Assembly: GCF_018263925.1 (NCBI RefSeq)
Contig: NZ_JAEVHF010000014.1
Span: forward strand, 1 to 64,000
Direction: 5' to 3'
Length of the DNA: 64,000 bases
Source: Kistimonas asteriae
GTDB lineage: Bacteria > Pseudomonadota > Gammaproteobacteria > Pseudomonadales > Endozoicomonadaceae
The translations under genes and the position numbers were made by a program. Positions within the stretch are counted from its first letter, which is position 1. Each line of letters opens with the position of its first letter. The notes under the pieces were generated by a model. It did not search any database. It was not told where the DNA came from and saw nothing but the letters and a program-made list of their open reading frames with translations. Below are positions 43,355-54,195 of this stretch, piece after piece.

Positions 43355-43957
43355 TTGTTGGACATCATCATTCACGCGATTCTCGCCCTGCTGGTGCTGA
43401 CCCTGATTTTTGGCGCCCTGCTGGGATTCGCCGCAGAAAAGTTCAAGGTAGAAGGCGATCCGATTGTTGACCAGATCAACGAACTGTTGCCGCAGACCCA
43501 GTGTGGCCAGTGTGGCCACCCCGGCTGCCGTCCCTACGCCGAAGCGATTGCGAACGGTGAAGCCATCAACCACTGTCCGCCGGGTGGTCAAAGCACCATT
43601 AACGCACTGGCCGATCTGCTGGATGTAGAAGCCGTTCCCCTGGATGGTGAGCACGGCACCGAAAAGCCGCCCATGGTCGCTTATATCCGGGAAGACGAAT
43701 GCATCGGCTGCACCAAGTGTATCCAGGCCTGTCCTGTGGACGCCATTCTTGGCGCCGCGAAACAAATGCACACGGTCATCGTCAATGAGTGCACGGGGTG
43801 TGATCTCTGTGTCGAACCCTGCCCTGTAGACTGTATCGATATGGTACCGCTTGAAGTGACAACAAAAAGCTGGGCATGGAGCCTGCCAGTGCCGCCGGAA
43901 CAACTGATCGCCACTGACCGCCGGCCCGCGCCCGGACCGGGGGATCAGGCTGCATGA
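43355..43957 (+). CDS. rnfB: RnfB (RsxB), iron-sulfur subunit
   Basis: A 200-residue protein starting with TTG. An N-terminal anchor helix ([18 protein letters not shown]) is followed by the 4Fe-4S motif CGQCGHPGC and two ferredoxin motifs, [14 protein letters not shown] and [14 protein letters not shown]. It receives electrons from the soluble donor. The stop overlaps the rnfC start by 4 bases. Confidence 0.94.
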   Translation: MLDIIIHAILALLVLTLIFGALLGFAAEKFKVEGDPIVDQINELLPQTQCGQCGHPGCRPYAEAIANGEAINHCPPGGQSTINALADLLDVEAVPLDGEHGTEKPPMVAYIREDECIGCTKCIQACPVDAILGAAKQMHTVIVNECTGCDLCVEPCPVDCIDMVPLEVTTKSWAWSLPVPPEQLIATDRRPAPGPGDQAA

Positions 43958-46299
43958 GTAACCTGATTACTATTCACGAGTTCCCGGGTGGCGTTCACCC
44001 ACCGGAAAACAAACAGCAATCAACCCGGACGGCGATCGCTACACCACCGCTGTCCGCCGAGTATGTGTTACCACTGAACCAGCACTCCGGCTCACCGGCC
44101 CAGGTATTGGTCAAAGTCGGTGACAGTGTATTAAAAGGACAGTTGCTGGCACGGGCCAGCGGCTTTGTCAGTGCGCCGGTACATGCGCCGACCTCTGGCA
44201 CCATCACGGCGATTGAAGCCCGTAAAGTCCCCCACCCTTCCGGGCTGACCGAAACCTGTATCGTGCTGGCCAGTGATGGGGACGACCACTGGTGCGAACT
44301 GTTCCCCGAGCCAGACTATACGACGGTAGACCATCAAGCACTGATTCGGCGTATCTACGACGCGGGCATTGTCGGTCTGGGTGGCGCTGGCTTCCCTGCC
44401 GCTGTGAAGATGGCGTCACGCAACGAAGACAAAATCCATACCCTGGTCGTCAACGGCGCCGAGTGTGAACCCTATATCACCGCTGATGACATGCTGATGC
44501 GTGAGCGTGCCGATCGCATCGTCAGCGGTATTGATATCCTCTGCCACCTGCTGCATCCGGAACAGGTGCTCATTGGCATTGAGGACAACAAGCCTGACGC
44601 CGCAAAGGCAATGGAACGTGCCTGCCAGGACCGCGCTTACCAGGTCGTTACCGTGCCCACCAAATACCCGTCCGGCGACGCCCAGCGACTGATTTATCTG
44701 CTAACCGGGCGGGAAGTCCCCAGCGATGCGCGCTCGGTGGATATCGGCATTCTCTGCTACAACACCGGCACGATTGCTGCGATCCATGATGCCATTATCC
44801 TGGGCAGGCCACTGATCTCCCGGATCACAACCCTGACAGGGGATGCGCTGGCACAACCTCAAAACGTTGAAGCGCTCATCGGCACCCCGGCTAACGACCT
44901 ATTGGCCTTTGCCGGTCTCAGGCAGGATTCGATGAACAACCTGGTCCTGGGTGGCCCCATGATGGGATTCACCCTGGACAGCACCGATATTCCTGTGATT
45001 AAAACCACCAACTGCCTGATTGCCGGTACGGCGCAGGAGTTCCCGGCAGCGCCCCCCGCCCGTGCCTGCATACGCTGCGGAGACTGTGCCGTCGCCTGCC
45101 CGGTGTCGCTGTTGCCACAGCAACTTTACTGGCATGCAAAGGCCGCGAACAATGATCAACTGCAACACCATAACCTGTTTGACTGCATAGAATGTGGTGC
45201 CTGTTCCTATGTCTGCCCCAGCAACATTCCGCTGGTGCAGTACTTCCGAGCCGGCAAGGACGAGATCCGGCTGCAGCAGGCGAAACACGAAAAAGCCGAA
45301 CAGTCAAAGCGCCGCTTTGAAAATCGTCAGCAGCGTCTGGAACGCATGGCGGCAGAAAAAGAAGCTAAGCGCAAAGCCAATGCCGAGCGGGCCGCCCAAC
45401 TCAAGGCTGCACGGGAAGCGGAGAAGTCTGCTCCTGCCAAAGCGTCTGAAGCGACAGCAGATGAGGGAAAACAGGATGCCATCCAGGCCGCCATCGAACG
45501 GGCAAAAGCACGCAAACAGGCAGCGGCCGGACAACCCGCCAGCGAGCCTATACGCAAGGCACGCCCTACACTGAACCCTAGGCAAAAAGAGCTGAAGATA
45601 CAGCTCTCCATGATCAATGCCCAACTGAAGAAGACGGATCGGACGCTCGCCCAGCTGGACGACAGTGATTCGGAAACAGCCGCTAAACTTCAGGCAGACA
45701 TTGATCGCCTGCGTGAACAGCAGGCACAACTTCAGCAGGATTTTGATCAGGCAGGTGACACCACCGAGTCGGTTGGCACATCAGGCTCACAAGCAGCCCA
45801 GCCCCCAAAAGCAGCCAAACCATCCCTGAGCGATGATCAGAAAAAACTGAAGATCGAGCTGGCAATGGCCCGTGCTGAGTTGCGCAAGACCGAACGGGCG
45901 CTGGCAGAAGCGCTTGAGATTGACAACGATCAGACTGAAGCCCTCAAGGTCAAAGTCGAAAACTGTCGTCAAATTCTGGCCGAGCGTGAACAAGCGGTCG
46001 CTGAATCCGCCGACAACGGAACACCCGCGCCCACCCAGGAAAAACCAGCCAAGTCTAAACGGGTACCGTTGAGTGATGCGGCCAAAAAGCACAAAATCGA
46101 GAGCGCCATGGCATGGGCCAAGGTCAAAAAAGCACGGCGGGCACTGGAAAACACCTCTGCCGATGACGATATGACCACCCTTGAACAGGCGCTGAAGACG
46201 GCTGAAACCGAGGCACAACAGGCTGATGACGCTCTGGCTGCCTGCCTGGCACAGGAAACCGCGCCGTCTACCGCCGTCAACGAACAGCCGAAGGAATGA
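43954..46299 (+). CDS. rnfC: RnfC (RsxC), NADH-binding subunit with repetitive C-terminus
   Basis: A 781-residue subunit. An NADH/FMN-binding core ([20 protein letters not shown], then [11 protein letters not shown]) is followed by two ferredoxin motifs, [13 protein letters not shown] and [13 protein letters not shown]. The last 330 residues are Ala/Lys/Gln-rich and contain three related units of 80 or so residues beginning near [28 protein letters not shown] and [14 protein letters not shown]. Long extensions occur in other RnfC but are not needed for catalysis. It overlaps rnfD by 4 bases. Confidence 0.94.
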   Translation: MSNLITIHEFPGGVHPPENKQQSTRTAIATPPLSAEYVLPLNQHSGSPAQVLVKVGDSVLKGQLLARASGFVSAPVHAPTSGTITAIEARKVPHPSGLTETCIVLASDGDDHWCELFPEPDYTTVDHQALIRRIYDAGIVGLGGAGFPAAVKMASRNEDKIHTLVVNGAECEPYITADDMLMRERADRIVSGIDILCHLLHPEQVLIGIEDNKPDAAKAMERACQDRAYQVVTVPTKYPSGDAQRLIYLLTGREVPSDARSVDIGILCYNTGTIAAIHDAIILGRPLISRITTLTGDALAQPQNVEALIGTPANDLLAFAGLRQDSMNNLVLGGPMMGFTLDSTDIPVIKTTNCLIAGTAQEFPAAPPARACIRCGDCAVACPVSLLPQQLYWHAKAANNDQLQHHNLFDCIECGACSYVCPSNIPLVQYFRAGKDEIRLQQAKHEKAEQSKRRFENRQQRLERMAAEKEAKRKANAERAAQLKAAREAEKSAPAKASEATADEGKQDAIQAAIERAKARKQAAAGQPASEPIRKARPTLNPRQKELKIQLSMINAQLKKTDRTLAQLDDSDSETAAKLQADIDRLREQQAQLQQDFDQAGDTTESVGTSGSQAAQPPKAAKPSLSDDQKKLKIELAMARAELRKTERALAEALEIDNDQTEALKVKVENCRQILAEREQAVAESADNGTPAPTQEKPAKSKRVPLSDAAKKHKIESAMAWAKVKKARRALENTSADDDMTTLEQALKTAETEAQQADDALAACLAQETAPSTAVNEQPKE

Positions 46300-47363
46300 C
46301 CATGGCGCTTATACGACAAACGTCACCCCATACCCTCGGCGCCAACCGGACGCCCAACGTCATGCAATGGGTACTGGCGGCCAGCCTGCCCGGTCTGCTG
46401 GCCCTGTCCGGATTCTTTGGCTGGGGCACGCTGATCAATCTGGCCTGGTGCTCGCTGATCGCCCTTGCGGCTGAGGCAGTTGTGCTTACCCTGCGTAAAC
46501 GCCCACTGTCGTTCTACCTGAAAGACGGTTCCGCACTGGTCACATCCCTTCTTCTGGTACTGGCGCTGCCACCGTTCTCACCCTGGTGGCTCACGCTGAC
46601 CGGTACGGTGTTTGCCATTGTGATTGGCAAACAGTTATACGGCGGCATGGGCTATAACCCGTTCAACCCGGCCATGCTGGGCTATGTGCTCCTGTTGATA
46701 TCCTTCCCTCAGGAAATGACCAGCTGGGCCCCACCGACGGGTGTTGAAGGGCATCCGGCCATTACCGGTTTCGGTGATGCCTTCAGGGCTATTTTCACAC
46801 CCGCCAGCAGTACGCTGGCGGTTGACGGATGGACCCTGGCCACCCCTCTGGATATCGTGCGTGAAAACCGCTCACTGACCATGCCGGAGCTATGGGAAAG
46901 CAAACCCCAACTGGAGGGAATGACCGGTATCGGCTGGTTCTGGGTCAACCTGGCGTTTCTGGCTGGCGGCCTGGTGCTGCTGTACCGGAAAGTTATCACC
47001 TGGCACGCACCCGCGGGCATGCTGGCAGGTCTGATCGTAATGTCACTGGTGTTCTGGGGAGGATCAGGGTCCGAATCACACGGTTCTCCGCTGCTCCATC
47101 TCTTTTCCGGCGCCACCATGCTGGGCGCCTTTTTCATCATTACCGATCCGGTCAGCGGTGCAACGTCCGCCAAGGGACGTTTTATTTTCGGCCTGGGCGT
47201 TGGGTTGATCACGTACATCATTCGAGCCTGGGGTGGTTACCCTGACGGTGTCGCCTTTGCCACGCTGCTGATGAACATGGCTGCCCCCACCATTGACTAC
47301 TACACCCAGCCCCGTACCTACGGCCACAAAAAACCGAAACGGGGGCTGGCGAAGTCTGAATAA
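46296..47363 (+). CDS. rnfD: RnfD (RsxD), FMN-bearing membrane subunit
   Basis: A 355-residue membrane protein with about ten helices, the opening [20 protein letters not shown] and the FMN-attachment region [15 protein letters not shown]. Family length is normal. It is overlapped by rnfC upstream and separated from rnfG by 2 bases. Confidence 0.94.
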   Translation: MTMALIRQTSPHTLGANRTPNVMQWVLAASLPGLLALSGFFGWGTLINLAWCSLIALAAEAVVLTLRKRPLSFYLKDGSALVTSLLLVLALPPFSPWWLTLTGTVFAIVIGKQLYGGMGYNPFNPAMLGYVLLLISFPQEMTSWAPPTGVEGHPAITGFGDAFRAIFTPASSTLAVDGWTLATPLDIVRENRSLTMPELWESKPQLEGMTGIGWFWVNLAFLAGGLVLLYRKVITWHAPAGMLAGLIVMSLVFWGGSGSESHGSPLLHLFSGATMLGAFFIITDPVSGATSAKGRFIFGLGVGLITYIIRAWGGYPDGVAFATLLMNMAAPTIDYYTQPRTYGHKKPKRGLAKSE

Positions 47364-47365
47364 CC

Positions 47366-48028
47366 ATGACTGCACTCTTTCGAACCATCAGTAAAAACAG
47401 CCTGACGCTGGGTCTGTTCGCGGTACTGACAACCGGCCTCGTGGCATTGACCTGGTACGCCACGCGCGACCAGATAACCAGCCAGGTACGCGCCAGCGAA
47501 GAAAAGGCCCTGCACGAGGTATTGCCTCTGTCAGCGTTTGACAACAGTCTGCTCGATACCCGTGTCATACTGCCAGAACCCGAGCGACTGGGCCCTTACG
47601 TGCAACCGCCTGAAGCGTATATCGCATTTCAGAACGATAAACCGTCAGCCATCATCCTGCCGGTCGTCGCACCTGACGGTTACAGTGGCCGAATCAACCT
47701 GCTGGTCGGTATTTATGCCGACGGACGAATATCCGGCGTTCGGGTCATTACCCACAAGGAAACCCCCGGCCTGGGCGACAGCATTGATACCCGTATTTCT
47801 GACTGGATTCTGGGTTTTAATGGCAAGTCCATCAATCATCCAGCCGGGGAAGGCTGGGCCGTGCGCAAGGATGGTGGTGAGTTTGACCAGTTTACCGGTG
47901 CGACCATTACCCCCCGCGCGGTTGTTGCGGCCGTTCGCCGTAGCCTGGACTATTTTGCCGATTACCATAGCGCCCTGTTCACCAACGGGCTTCAACGCCT
48001 GAAGGAGTCACCCCATGGCCAGCACTGA
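47366..48028 (+). CDS. rnfG: RnfG (RsxG), FMN-bearing periplasmic subunit
   Basis: A 220-residue subunit with one N-terminal helix ([18 protein letters not shown]) and a periplasmic FMN domain. The covalent FMN threonine is in [14 protein letters not shown]. The stop overlaps rnfE by 14 bases. Confidence 0.94.
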   Translation: MTALFRTISKNSLTLGLFAVLTTGLVALTWYATRDQITSQVRASEEKALHEVLPLSAFDNSLLDTRVILPEPERLGPYVQPPEAYIAFQNDKPSAIILPVVAPDGYSGRINLLVGIYADGRISGVRVITHKETPGLGDSIDTRISDWILGFNGKSINHPAGEGWAVRKDGGEFDQFTGATITPRAVVAAVRRSLDYFADYHSALFTNGLQRLKESPHGQH

Positions 48029-48725
48029 CCCGCGTCATATCGCCCTGGAAGGTCTGTGGAAAAACAACCCGGCACTGGTGCAGCTGCTGGGCCTGTGTCC
48101 ACTGCTGGGCGTCTCCAACAGTGTCGTGAACGCACTGGGCCTTGGCATTGCCACGATTGCGGTGCTGACCTTTTCCAACATCGCGGTCTCCCTGTTCAGA
48201 CGACAGATGACAGAAGCCATCCGTTTACCCGTATTCGTGATGGTCATCGCTTCACTGACCACCTGCGTTGAACTCCTGATGCAGGCCTACACCTATGAGC
48301 TGTACAAGATACTGGGGATTTTTATCCCGCTGATTGTCACCAACTGCATTATTCTTGGTCGGGCCGATGCTTACGCGTCAAAACACGGCATTGCACCCGC
48401 CGCACTGGATGGCTTCATGATGGGCACCGGCTTTACGCTGGTACTGGTATTGCTGGGGGGCTTACGGGAGCTGGTCGGACAGGGCACTCTCTTTGCCAAC
48501 ATGCACCTGCTGTTTGGACCCGTTGCTGAGAACTGGCAAATGACAGTCATACCCGACTACAAGAAATTCCTGTTTGCGATTCTACCGCCGGGTGCATTCG
48601 TCTTCATGGGCTTCCTGATAGCCTTGAAAAACCTTCTGGATGAGCGCATAACGACACACCAGTTATCTAAAAAAACAACATCGGTGGGCAGCAAGCGTGT
48701 CCGGGTAACCGGAACCATCCAGTAA
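48015..48725 (+). CDS. rnfE: RnfE (RsxE), membrane subunit
   Basis: A 236-residue protein with six helices, paralogous to Rnf[20 protein letters not shown] near the start and [18 protein letters not shown]-like [12 protein letters not shown] in the middle. Last gene of the operon before nth would be expected, but here an aldehyde dehydrogenase gene follows. Confidence 0.94.
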   Translation: MASTDPRHIALEGLWKNNPALVQLLGLCPLLGVSNSVVNALGLGIATIAVLTFSNIAVSLFRRQMTEAIRLPVFVMVIASLTTCVELLMQAYTYELYKILGIFIPLIVTNCIILGRADAYASKHGIAPAALDGFMMGTGFTLVLVLLGGLRELVGQGTLFANMHLLFGPVAENWQMTVIPDYKKFLFAILPPGAFVFMGFLIALKNLLDERITTHQLSKKTTSVGSKRVRVTGTIQ

Positions 48726-49072
48726 ACCATAGCTGCCACAGCCTCTATAATCTGTCGCCAGCTTTCTTGAGCCAACTTGACAAACTATCTCGCAAGTTGG
48801 CATTGCAACCAGTCTTAGTTTTTCTAAAGCACTATCAAGCCTGAATTTTTCAATACGGTTGTTCCAAATTTACCCCGTTTGCAATCGTCTCTATCGCCCG
48901 TAACCATTTCAAACATAATCAAACATGCCGAAGTTCGCTTTTGTGAGCAAATATACGACAAATGCCTAATTACATAAGGGTTGCTTTCATACCATCATTG
49001 GATCTTGGTACACACCTCAATAACAGGTGAGAACCACAACACAATCCGTACAGTATCGGAGCACCAAGGTTC
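48726..49072 (+). other. Intergenic region between rnfE and the aldehyde dehydrogenase gene
   Basis: Contains an 8-bp hairpin CCAACTTG / CAAGTTGG at 48772-48800 about 50 bases past rnfE, a possible terminator. The rest is AT-rich and likely holds the promoter of the aldehyde dehydrogenase gene. No gene seen. Confidence 0.5.
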
Positions 49073-50593
49073 ATGATCTACGTACAACCCGGCCATGAAG
49101 GCTCACTGACTCACTTCAAGCCCCGCTACGACAACTTCATCGGGGGCGAGTGGGTAGCACCGCTCGAAGGCCGCTACTTCACCAACCACTCGCCACTGAC
49201 CGGCGAGCATATCTGTGAAGTTGCCCGCTCCAGCGCCGCCGACGTCGAGCTGGCACTGGACCACGCCCACAAGGCCCGCGCCAGCTGGGCGAAGACCTCC
49301 ACCACCGAACGTTCCAACATCCTGCTGCGCATTGCCGATCGCCTTGAGCAGAACCTGGAAATGCTGGCCGTGGCCGAAACCTGGGAAAACGGCAAGCCGA
49401 TCCGCGAAACCCTGAACGCCGACCTACCCCTGGTAGTTGACCATTTCCGCTATTTCGCCGGCTGCATCCGCGCCCAGGAAGGCACCATCGGCGAAATCGA
49501 CGCCAATACCACCTCCTACCATTTCCATGAGCCGATCGGTGTGGTCGCCCAGATCATTCCCTGGAACTTCCCGCTGCTGATGGCGGCCTGGAAGCTGGCA
49601 CCGGCCCTGGCGGCCGGCTGCTGCGTGGTGATGAAGCCCGCCAGCCAGACCCCAGCCTCCATCCTCATGCTGGTCGACCTGATCGCTGATCTGCTGCCGG
49701 CCGGTGTTATCAACGTGGTCAGCGGCTTCGGCGGCGAGGCCGGTGAAGTGCTGGCCACCAGCAAGCGTATCGCCAAACTGGCATTTACCGGTTCCACGCC
49801 GGTAGGTTCCCACATGATGCACTGCGCGGCGGAATCCATCATCCCCTGCACCGTCGAGCTGGGCGGCAAGTCCCCGAATGTCTTCTTCGCCGATATCCTC
49901 CAGCAAGAAGAGGACTACATCAGCAAAGCCGTTGAAGGCATGCTGATGGCATTCCTGAACCAGGGTGAAATCTGCAGCTGTCCGTCCCGGGCACTGGTGC
50001 AGGAATCCATGTACGACGAATTCATGGAAAAGGTGCTGGAACGCGCCCGTCAGATCCGTATGGGCAACCCGCTGGATACCGACACCATGATCGGCGCCCA
50101 GGCCAGTCAGAACCAGCTGGACAAGATCCTTGGCTACATGAAGATCGGTCAGGAAGAAGGCGCCACCTGCCTGTTGGGCGGTGACCGTGCACAGCTGGAT
50201 GGCTCACTGGCCAACGGCTACTACGTCCAGCCGACCATCCTGAAAGGTAACAACGACATGCGGATCTTCCAGGAGGAGATCTTTGGTCCCGTACTGTCCG
50301 TTGCCACCTTCAAGGATGAGCAGGAAGCCCTCGCTATCGCCAACGATACCCAGTTTGGTCTTGGCGCCGGTGTCTGGACCCGCGACATGAACCGTGCCCA
50401 GCGCATGGGACGCGGCATTGAAGCCGGCCGGGTCTGGATCAACTGCTACCACCTCTACCCGGCACACGCCGCCTTTGGGGGTTACAAGCAGTCCGGCGTG
50501 GGTCGTGAAACCCACCGGATGATCCTGGATCACTACCAGCAGACCAAGAACATGCTGGTCAGCTACGATACGTCCCCGCTCGGCTTCTTCTAA
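49073..50593 (+). CDS. NAD-dependent aldehyde dehydrogenase (ExaC/AldB-like)
   Basis: A 506-residue aldehyde dehydrogenase. The general base Glu lies in [14 protein letters not shown], the catalytic Cys in [11 protein letters not shown], and the cofactor region in [19 protein letters not shown]. The start [20 protein letters not shown] and the end [20 protein letters not shown] fit the acetaldehyde/chloroacetaldehyde dehydrogenase branch used in ethanol oxidation. It breaks the usual rnfE-nth adjacency and differs in codon style: strongly GC-rich third positions. Confidence 0.92.
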   Translation: MIYVQPGHEGSLTHFKPRYDNFIGGEWVAPLEGRYFTNHSPLTGEHICEVARSSAADVELALDHAHKARASWAKTSTTERSNILLRIADRLEQNLEMLAVAETWENGKPIRETLNADLPLVVDHFRYFAGCIRAQEGTIGEIDANTTSYHFHEPIGVVAQIIPWNFPLLMAAWKLAPALAAGCCVVMKPASQTPASILMLVDLIADLLPAGVINVVSGFGGEAGEVLATSKRIAKLAFTGSTPVGSHMMHCAAESIIPCTVELGGKSPNVFFADILQQEEDYISKAVEGMLMAFLNQGEICSCPSRALVQESMYDEFMEKVLERARQIRMGNPLDTDTMIGAQASQNQLDKILGYMKIGQEEGATCLLGGDRAQLDGSLANGYYVQPTILKGNNDMRIFQEEIFGPVLSVATFKDEQEALAIANDTQFGLGAGVWTRDMNRAQRMGRGIEAGRVWINCYHLYPAHAAFGGYKQSGVGRETHRMILDHYQQTKNMLVSYDTSPLGFF

Positions 50594-50604
50594 GCCCGAC
50601 CAAA

Positions 50605-50627
50605 CCCGGCTGGTTAACCCGGCCGGG
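50605..50627 (+). terminator. Weak hairpin after the aldehyde dehydrogenase gene
   Basis: CCCGGC and GCCGGG pair around an 11-base loop 12 bases after the stop. Without a T run, this is a possible but unproven terminator. Confidence 0.4.
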
Positions 50628-50727
50628 ACTTCCGTTGTCAGCGCAACTGACTACGACCGCCAGCCCCCCATTCCACTGCCTGTCATGCTATGATCCCGCC
50701 GTTTGATGAGAATGTAAGGCATCATAA

Positions 50728-51360
50728 ATGAACAAGGAAAAACGCAGACTGATCTTTGAACGTCTACGTGAGAATAATCCGCACCCCACCACCGAACTGG
50801 AATACACAACACCGTTTGAATTGCTGATCGCGGTGATTCTGTCGGCCCAGGCCACTGACGTTGGTGTTAACAAGGCGACCCGCAAACTCTATCCTGTGGC
50901 GAATACGCCGGAAGCCATCTATGCCCTCGGAGTTGACGGCCTGAAGGAATACATAAAAACCATCGGCCTGTTTAACAGCAAGGCGGAGAATGTCATCAAA
51001 ACCTGCCGAATCCTCATTGACCAACACAACAGCGTCATACCGGATAACCGGGAGGACCTGGAAGCGCTACCGGGTGTTGGGCGAAAAACCGCCAATGTCA
51101 TCCTCAATACCGCCTTTGGTCAGCCGGCCATGGCAGTGGATACCCACATTTTCAGGGTTGCCAACCGCACGGGCATTGCGCCGGGCAAAAATGTGCTGGA
51201 CGTTGAAAAGCGCCTGCTCCGGCTAGTCCCCAGGGAATTCCTGATTGATGCGCATCACTGGCTGATTCTGCATGGCCGTTACGTCTGCAAGGCCCGCAAG
51301 CCCCAGTGTGGTTCCTGCATCATTGAGGATCTGTGTGAATACCGGGACAAAACAGAATAA
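50728..51360 (+). CDS. nth: Endonuclease III, DNA glycosylase/AP lyase
   Basis: A 210-residue base-excision-repair enzyme removing oxidised pyrimidines. The helix-hairpin-helix LPGVGRKTANVILN contains the catalytic Lys, VDTHIFRVANRTG the catalytic Asp, and the C-terminus CKARKPQCGSCIIEDLC holds the 4Fe-4S cluster. Normally the last gene of the rnf operon. Confidence 0.95.
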   Translation: MNKEKRRLIFERLRENNPHPTTELEYTTPFELLIAVILSAQATDVGVNKATRKLYPVANTPEAIYALGVDGLKEYIKTIGLFNSKAENVIKTCRILIDQHNSVIPDNREDLEALPGVGRKTANVILNTAFGQPAMAVDTHIFRVANRTGIAPGKNVLDVEKRLLRLVPREFLIDAHHWLILHGRYVCKARKPQCGSCIIEDLCEYRDKTE

Positions 51361-51451
51361 TAATGGCGCCTGGTTGGCTGACGTCGTTTGGTTTGTGACA
51401 CTGACCGGTTTGAAAGGAACGACAACACATAGGGTGGAAACATTCTGCTAA

Positions 51452-52633
<1,182 letters not shown>

Positions 52634-52790
52634 TCGCCCGGTTTTTCCTGCAGTCGGGATAATGGATGATCCCCGTTGCAGAACTGCTGTCTGATACCCT
52701 GCAAGCTCTGATACAATTTCAGCCTTTCATACATCCATATCCGGTAATCGGTCTTTCGCCCTTACCCTCTCAGCCTGCAGTTAACCTCCA

Positions 52791-53648
52791 ATGACATCAG
52801 TCTCCCAAGCCCTCTTTACCCGAGATAGACTTCGTTGCCCTGTTTGCCATGCGCCATTAGCGGTATCCGGCAATGGCATGGAGTGCACCTCCCGGCACCG
52901 TTTTGACTTCGCCCGGCAAGGCTACCTGAACCTGTTGCTCAGCCATAAGATGAATAGCCGACAGCCTGGCGACAACCAGGACATGGTTGCGGCTCGCACC
53001 CGGTTTCTGGACGCAGGCCATTATCAGCCTGTCAGCGATGCCGTCGCACAGGCTGCGACCCAGCTACTCACTGACAGGGAAGACCCCGTCATTCTGGATG
53101 CCGGCTGCGGCGAGGGCTATTACACCCACCAGCTGAAAACCGCTATCCCCAATGCGGACCTGTATGCACTGGATATCTCCAAGCCCGCCATACGGGCCTG
53201 CTGCCAGCGCAGCCGCGCCATTCACTGGTTGATTGGCAGTGTGGCTGACCTGCCAATGGCGGATAACAGTACCGACCTGGTGGTCAGCATCTTTTCCCGG
53301 ATTGACTGGGATACGTTTGCACGGGTGCTGAAACCCGCCGGCCATCTGGTCATTCTGGCACCTGGCGCCAATCACCTGATGTCTCTGCGGGAAGCCATCT
53401 ATGAAGAGGTACGAAGCTACCAGCCCGGCAAGGTTCTGAACAGCATGCCGGAAACCTATACAGTCATCAGCGAACACACCGTTCAGGCGGACTTTTGCCT
53501 TAACAGCGCGGCAGACATCCGTGATCTGCTGGCTATGACGCCCCATAACTGGCATATTAGCGCCGCCCAGCGCCAGCGACTGGATGCATTGCATCAGCTG
53601 CAGTGCACAGCCGAGATCACGCTCTACACCCTTCAGCTGACACAGTAA
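52791..53648 (+). CDS. rlmA: RlmA, 23S rRNA (guanine-N1) methyltransferase
   Basis: A 285-residue enzyme methylating G745 in 23S rRNA. An N-terminal zinc finger (LRCPVCHAPLAVSGNGMEC followed by HRFDFARQGYLNLL) precedes a SAM-binding Rossmann domain with ILDAGCGEGYYTHQL and LYALDISKPAIR. The ATG lies after a 157-base gap from dapE. Confidence 0.92.
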   Translation: MTSVSQALFTRDRLRCPVCHAPLAVSGNGMECTSRHRFDFARQGYLNLLLSHKMNSRQPGDNQDMVAARTRFLDAGHYQPVSDAVAQAATQLLTDREDPVILDAGCGEGYYTHQLKTAIPNADLYALDISKPAIRACCQRSRAIHWLIGSVADLPMADNSTDLVVSIFSRIDWDTFARVLKPAGHLVILAPGANHLMSLREAIYEEVRSYQPGKVLNSMPETYTVISEHTVQADFCLNSAADIRDLLAMTPHNWHISAAQRQRLDALHQLQCTAEITLYTLQLTQ

Positions 53649-53698
53649 CCCGGCTTGCACACAGGCCATTCGCCGATCAGCCTACAGAGACACACACC

Positions 53699-54076
53699 AT
53701 GCAGCAGCCCGATATTGAAATTTACGTCAAGCGCACGCCGATCGACGCTATCCTTTCCTGGCTGGAAACCTGTGCCGACGACATGTCGGATGTGACGCAA
53801 CAGGGGCGCAGCCATTCGCTGACCCTGACACTCAATAGCCAGACGATTCCCGTCACCGTTGTCGAAGATGCCGCTGGTAAGGCCTGGACCAGTATCTGGC
53901 TCAACTCACCGGACACGCCCTGGGAAAGTGATGTCGACTGTGCCCGCGCCTGCCATACGGCGTTGAACTGCCAAATCCGCTGCAACGGCGCCTTCTGGCA
54001 GGAAGAGAGCGCTAACATGGATGAGTGGTGGCAGATCGCCGAAAACGGCGAAGAGCGACTCATTGAATGGGCATAA
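53699..54076 (+). CDS. Small acidic protein, unknown
   Basis: A 125-residue protein starting MQQPDIEIYVKRTPIDAILS, with many Asp, Glu and Trp (TSIWLNSPDTPWESDVDC, ANMDEWWQIAE). No family I can name, but its size, acidity and conserved-looking ends suggest a real cytoplasmic protein. ATG 53699 is preferred to a longer frame overlapping rlmA. It follows rlmA closely and precedes plsB. Confidence 0.7.
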   Translation: MQQPDIEIYVKRTPIDAILSWLETCADDMSDVTQQGRSHSLTLTLNSQTIPVTVVEDAAGKAWTSIWLNSPDTPWESDVDCARACHTALNCQIRCNGAFWQEESANMDEWWQIAENGEERLIEWA

Positions 54077-54195
54077 CGCATGAAACGACTGTCTGGCATC
54101 AACGCCCGGTGGTAGAATAGCGCCCCTTGAGCCTGCCCTCTGTGAGAGCAGGCATGGAACCGGGTTTTCGGAGCTATACAGCCAGTTTCATCACC

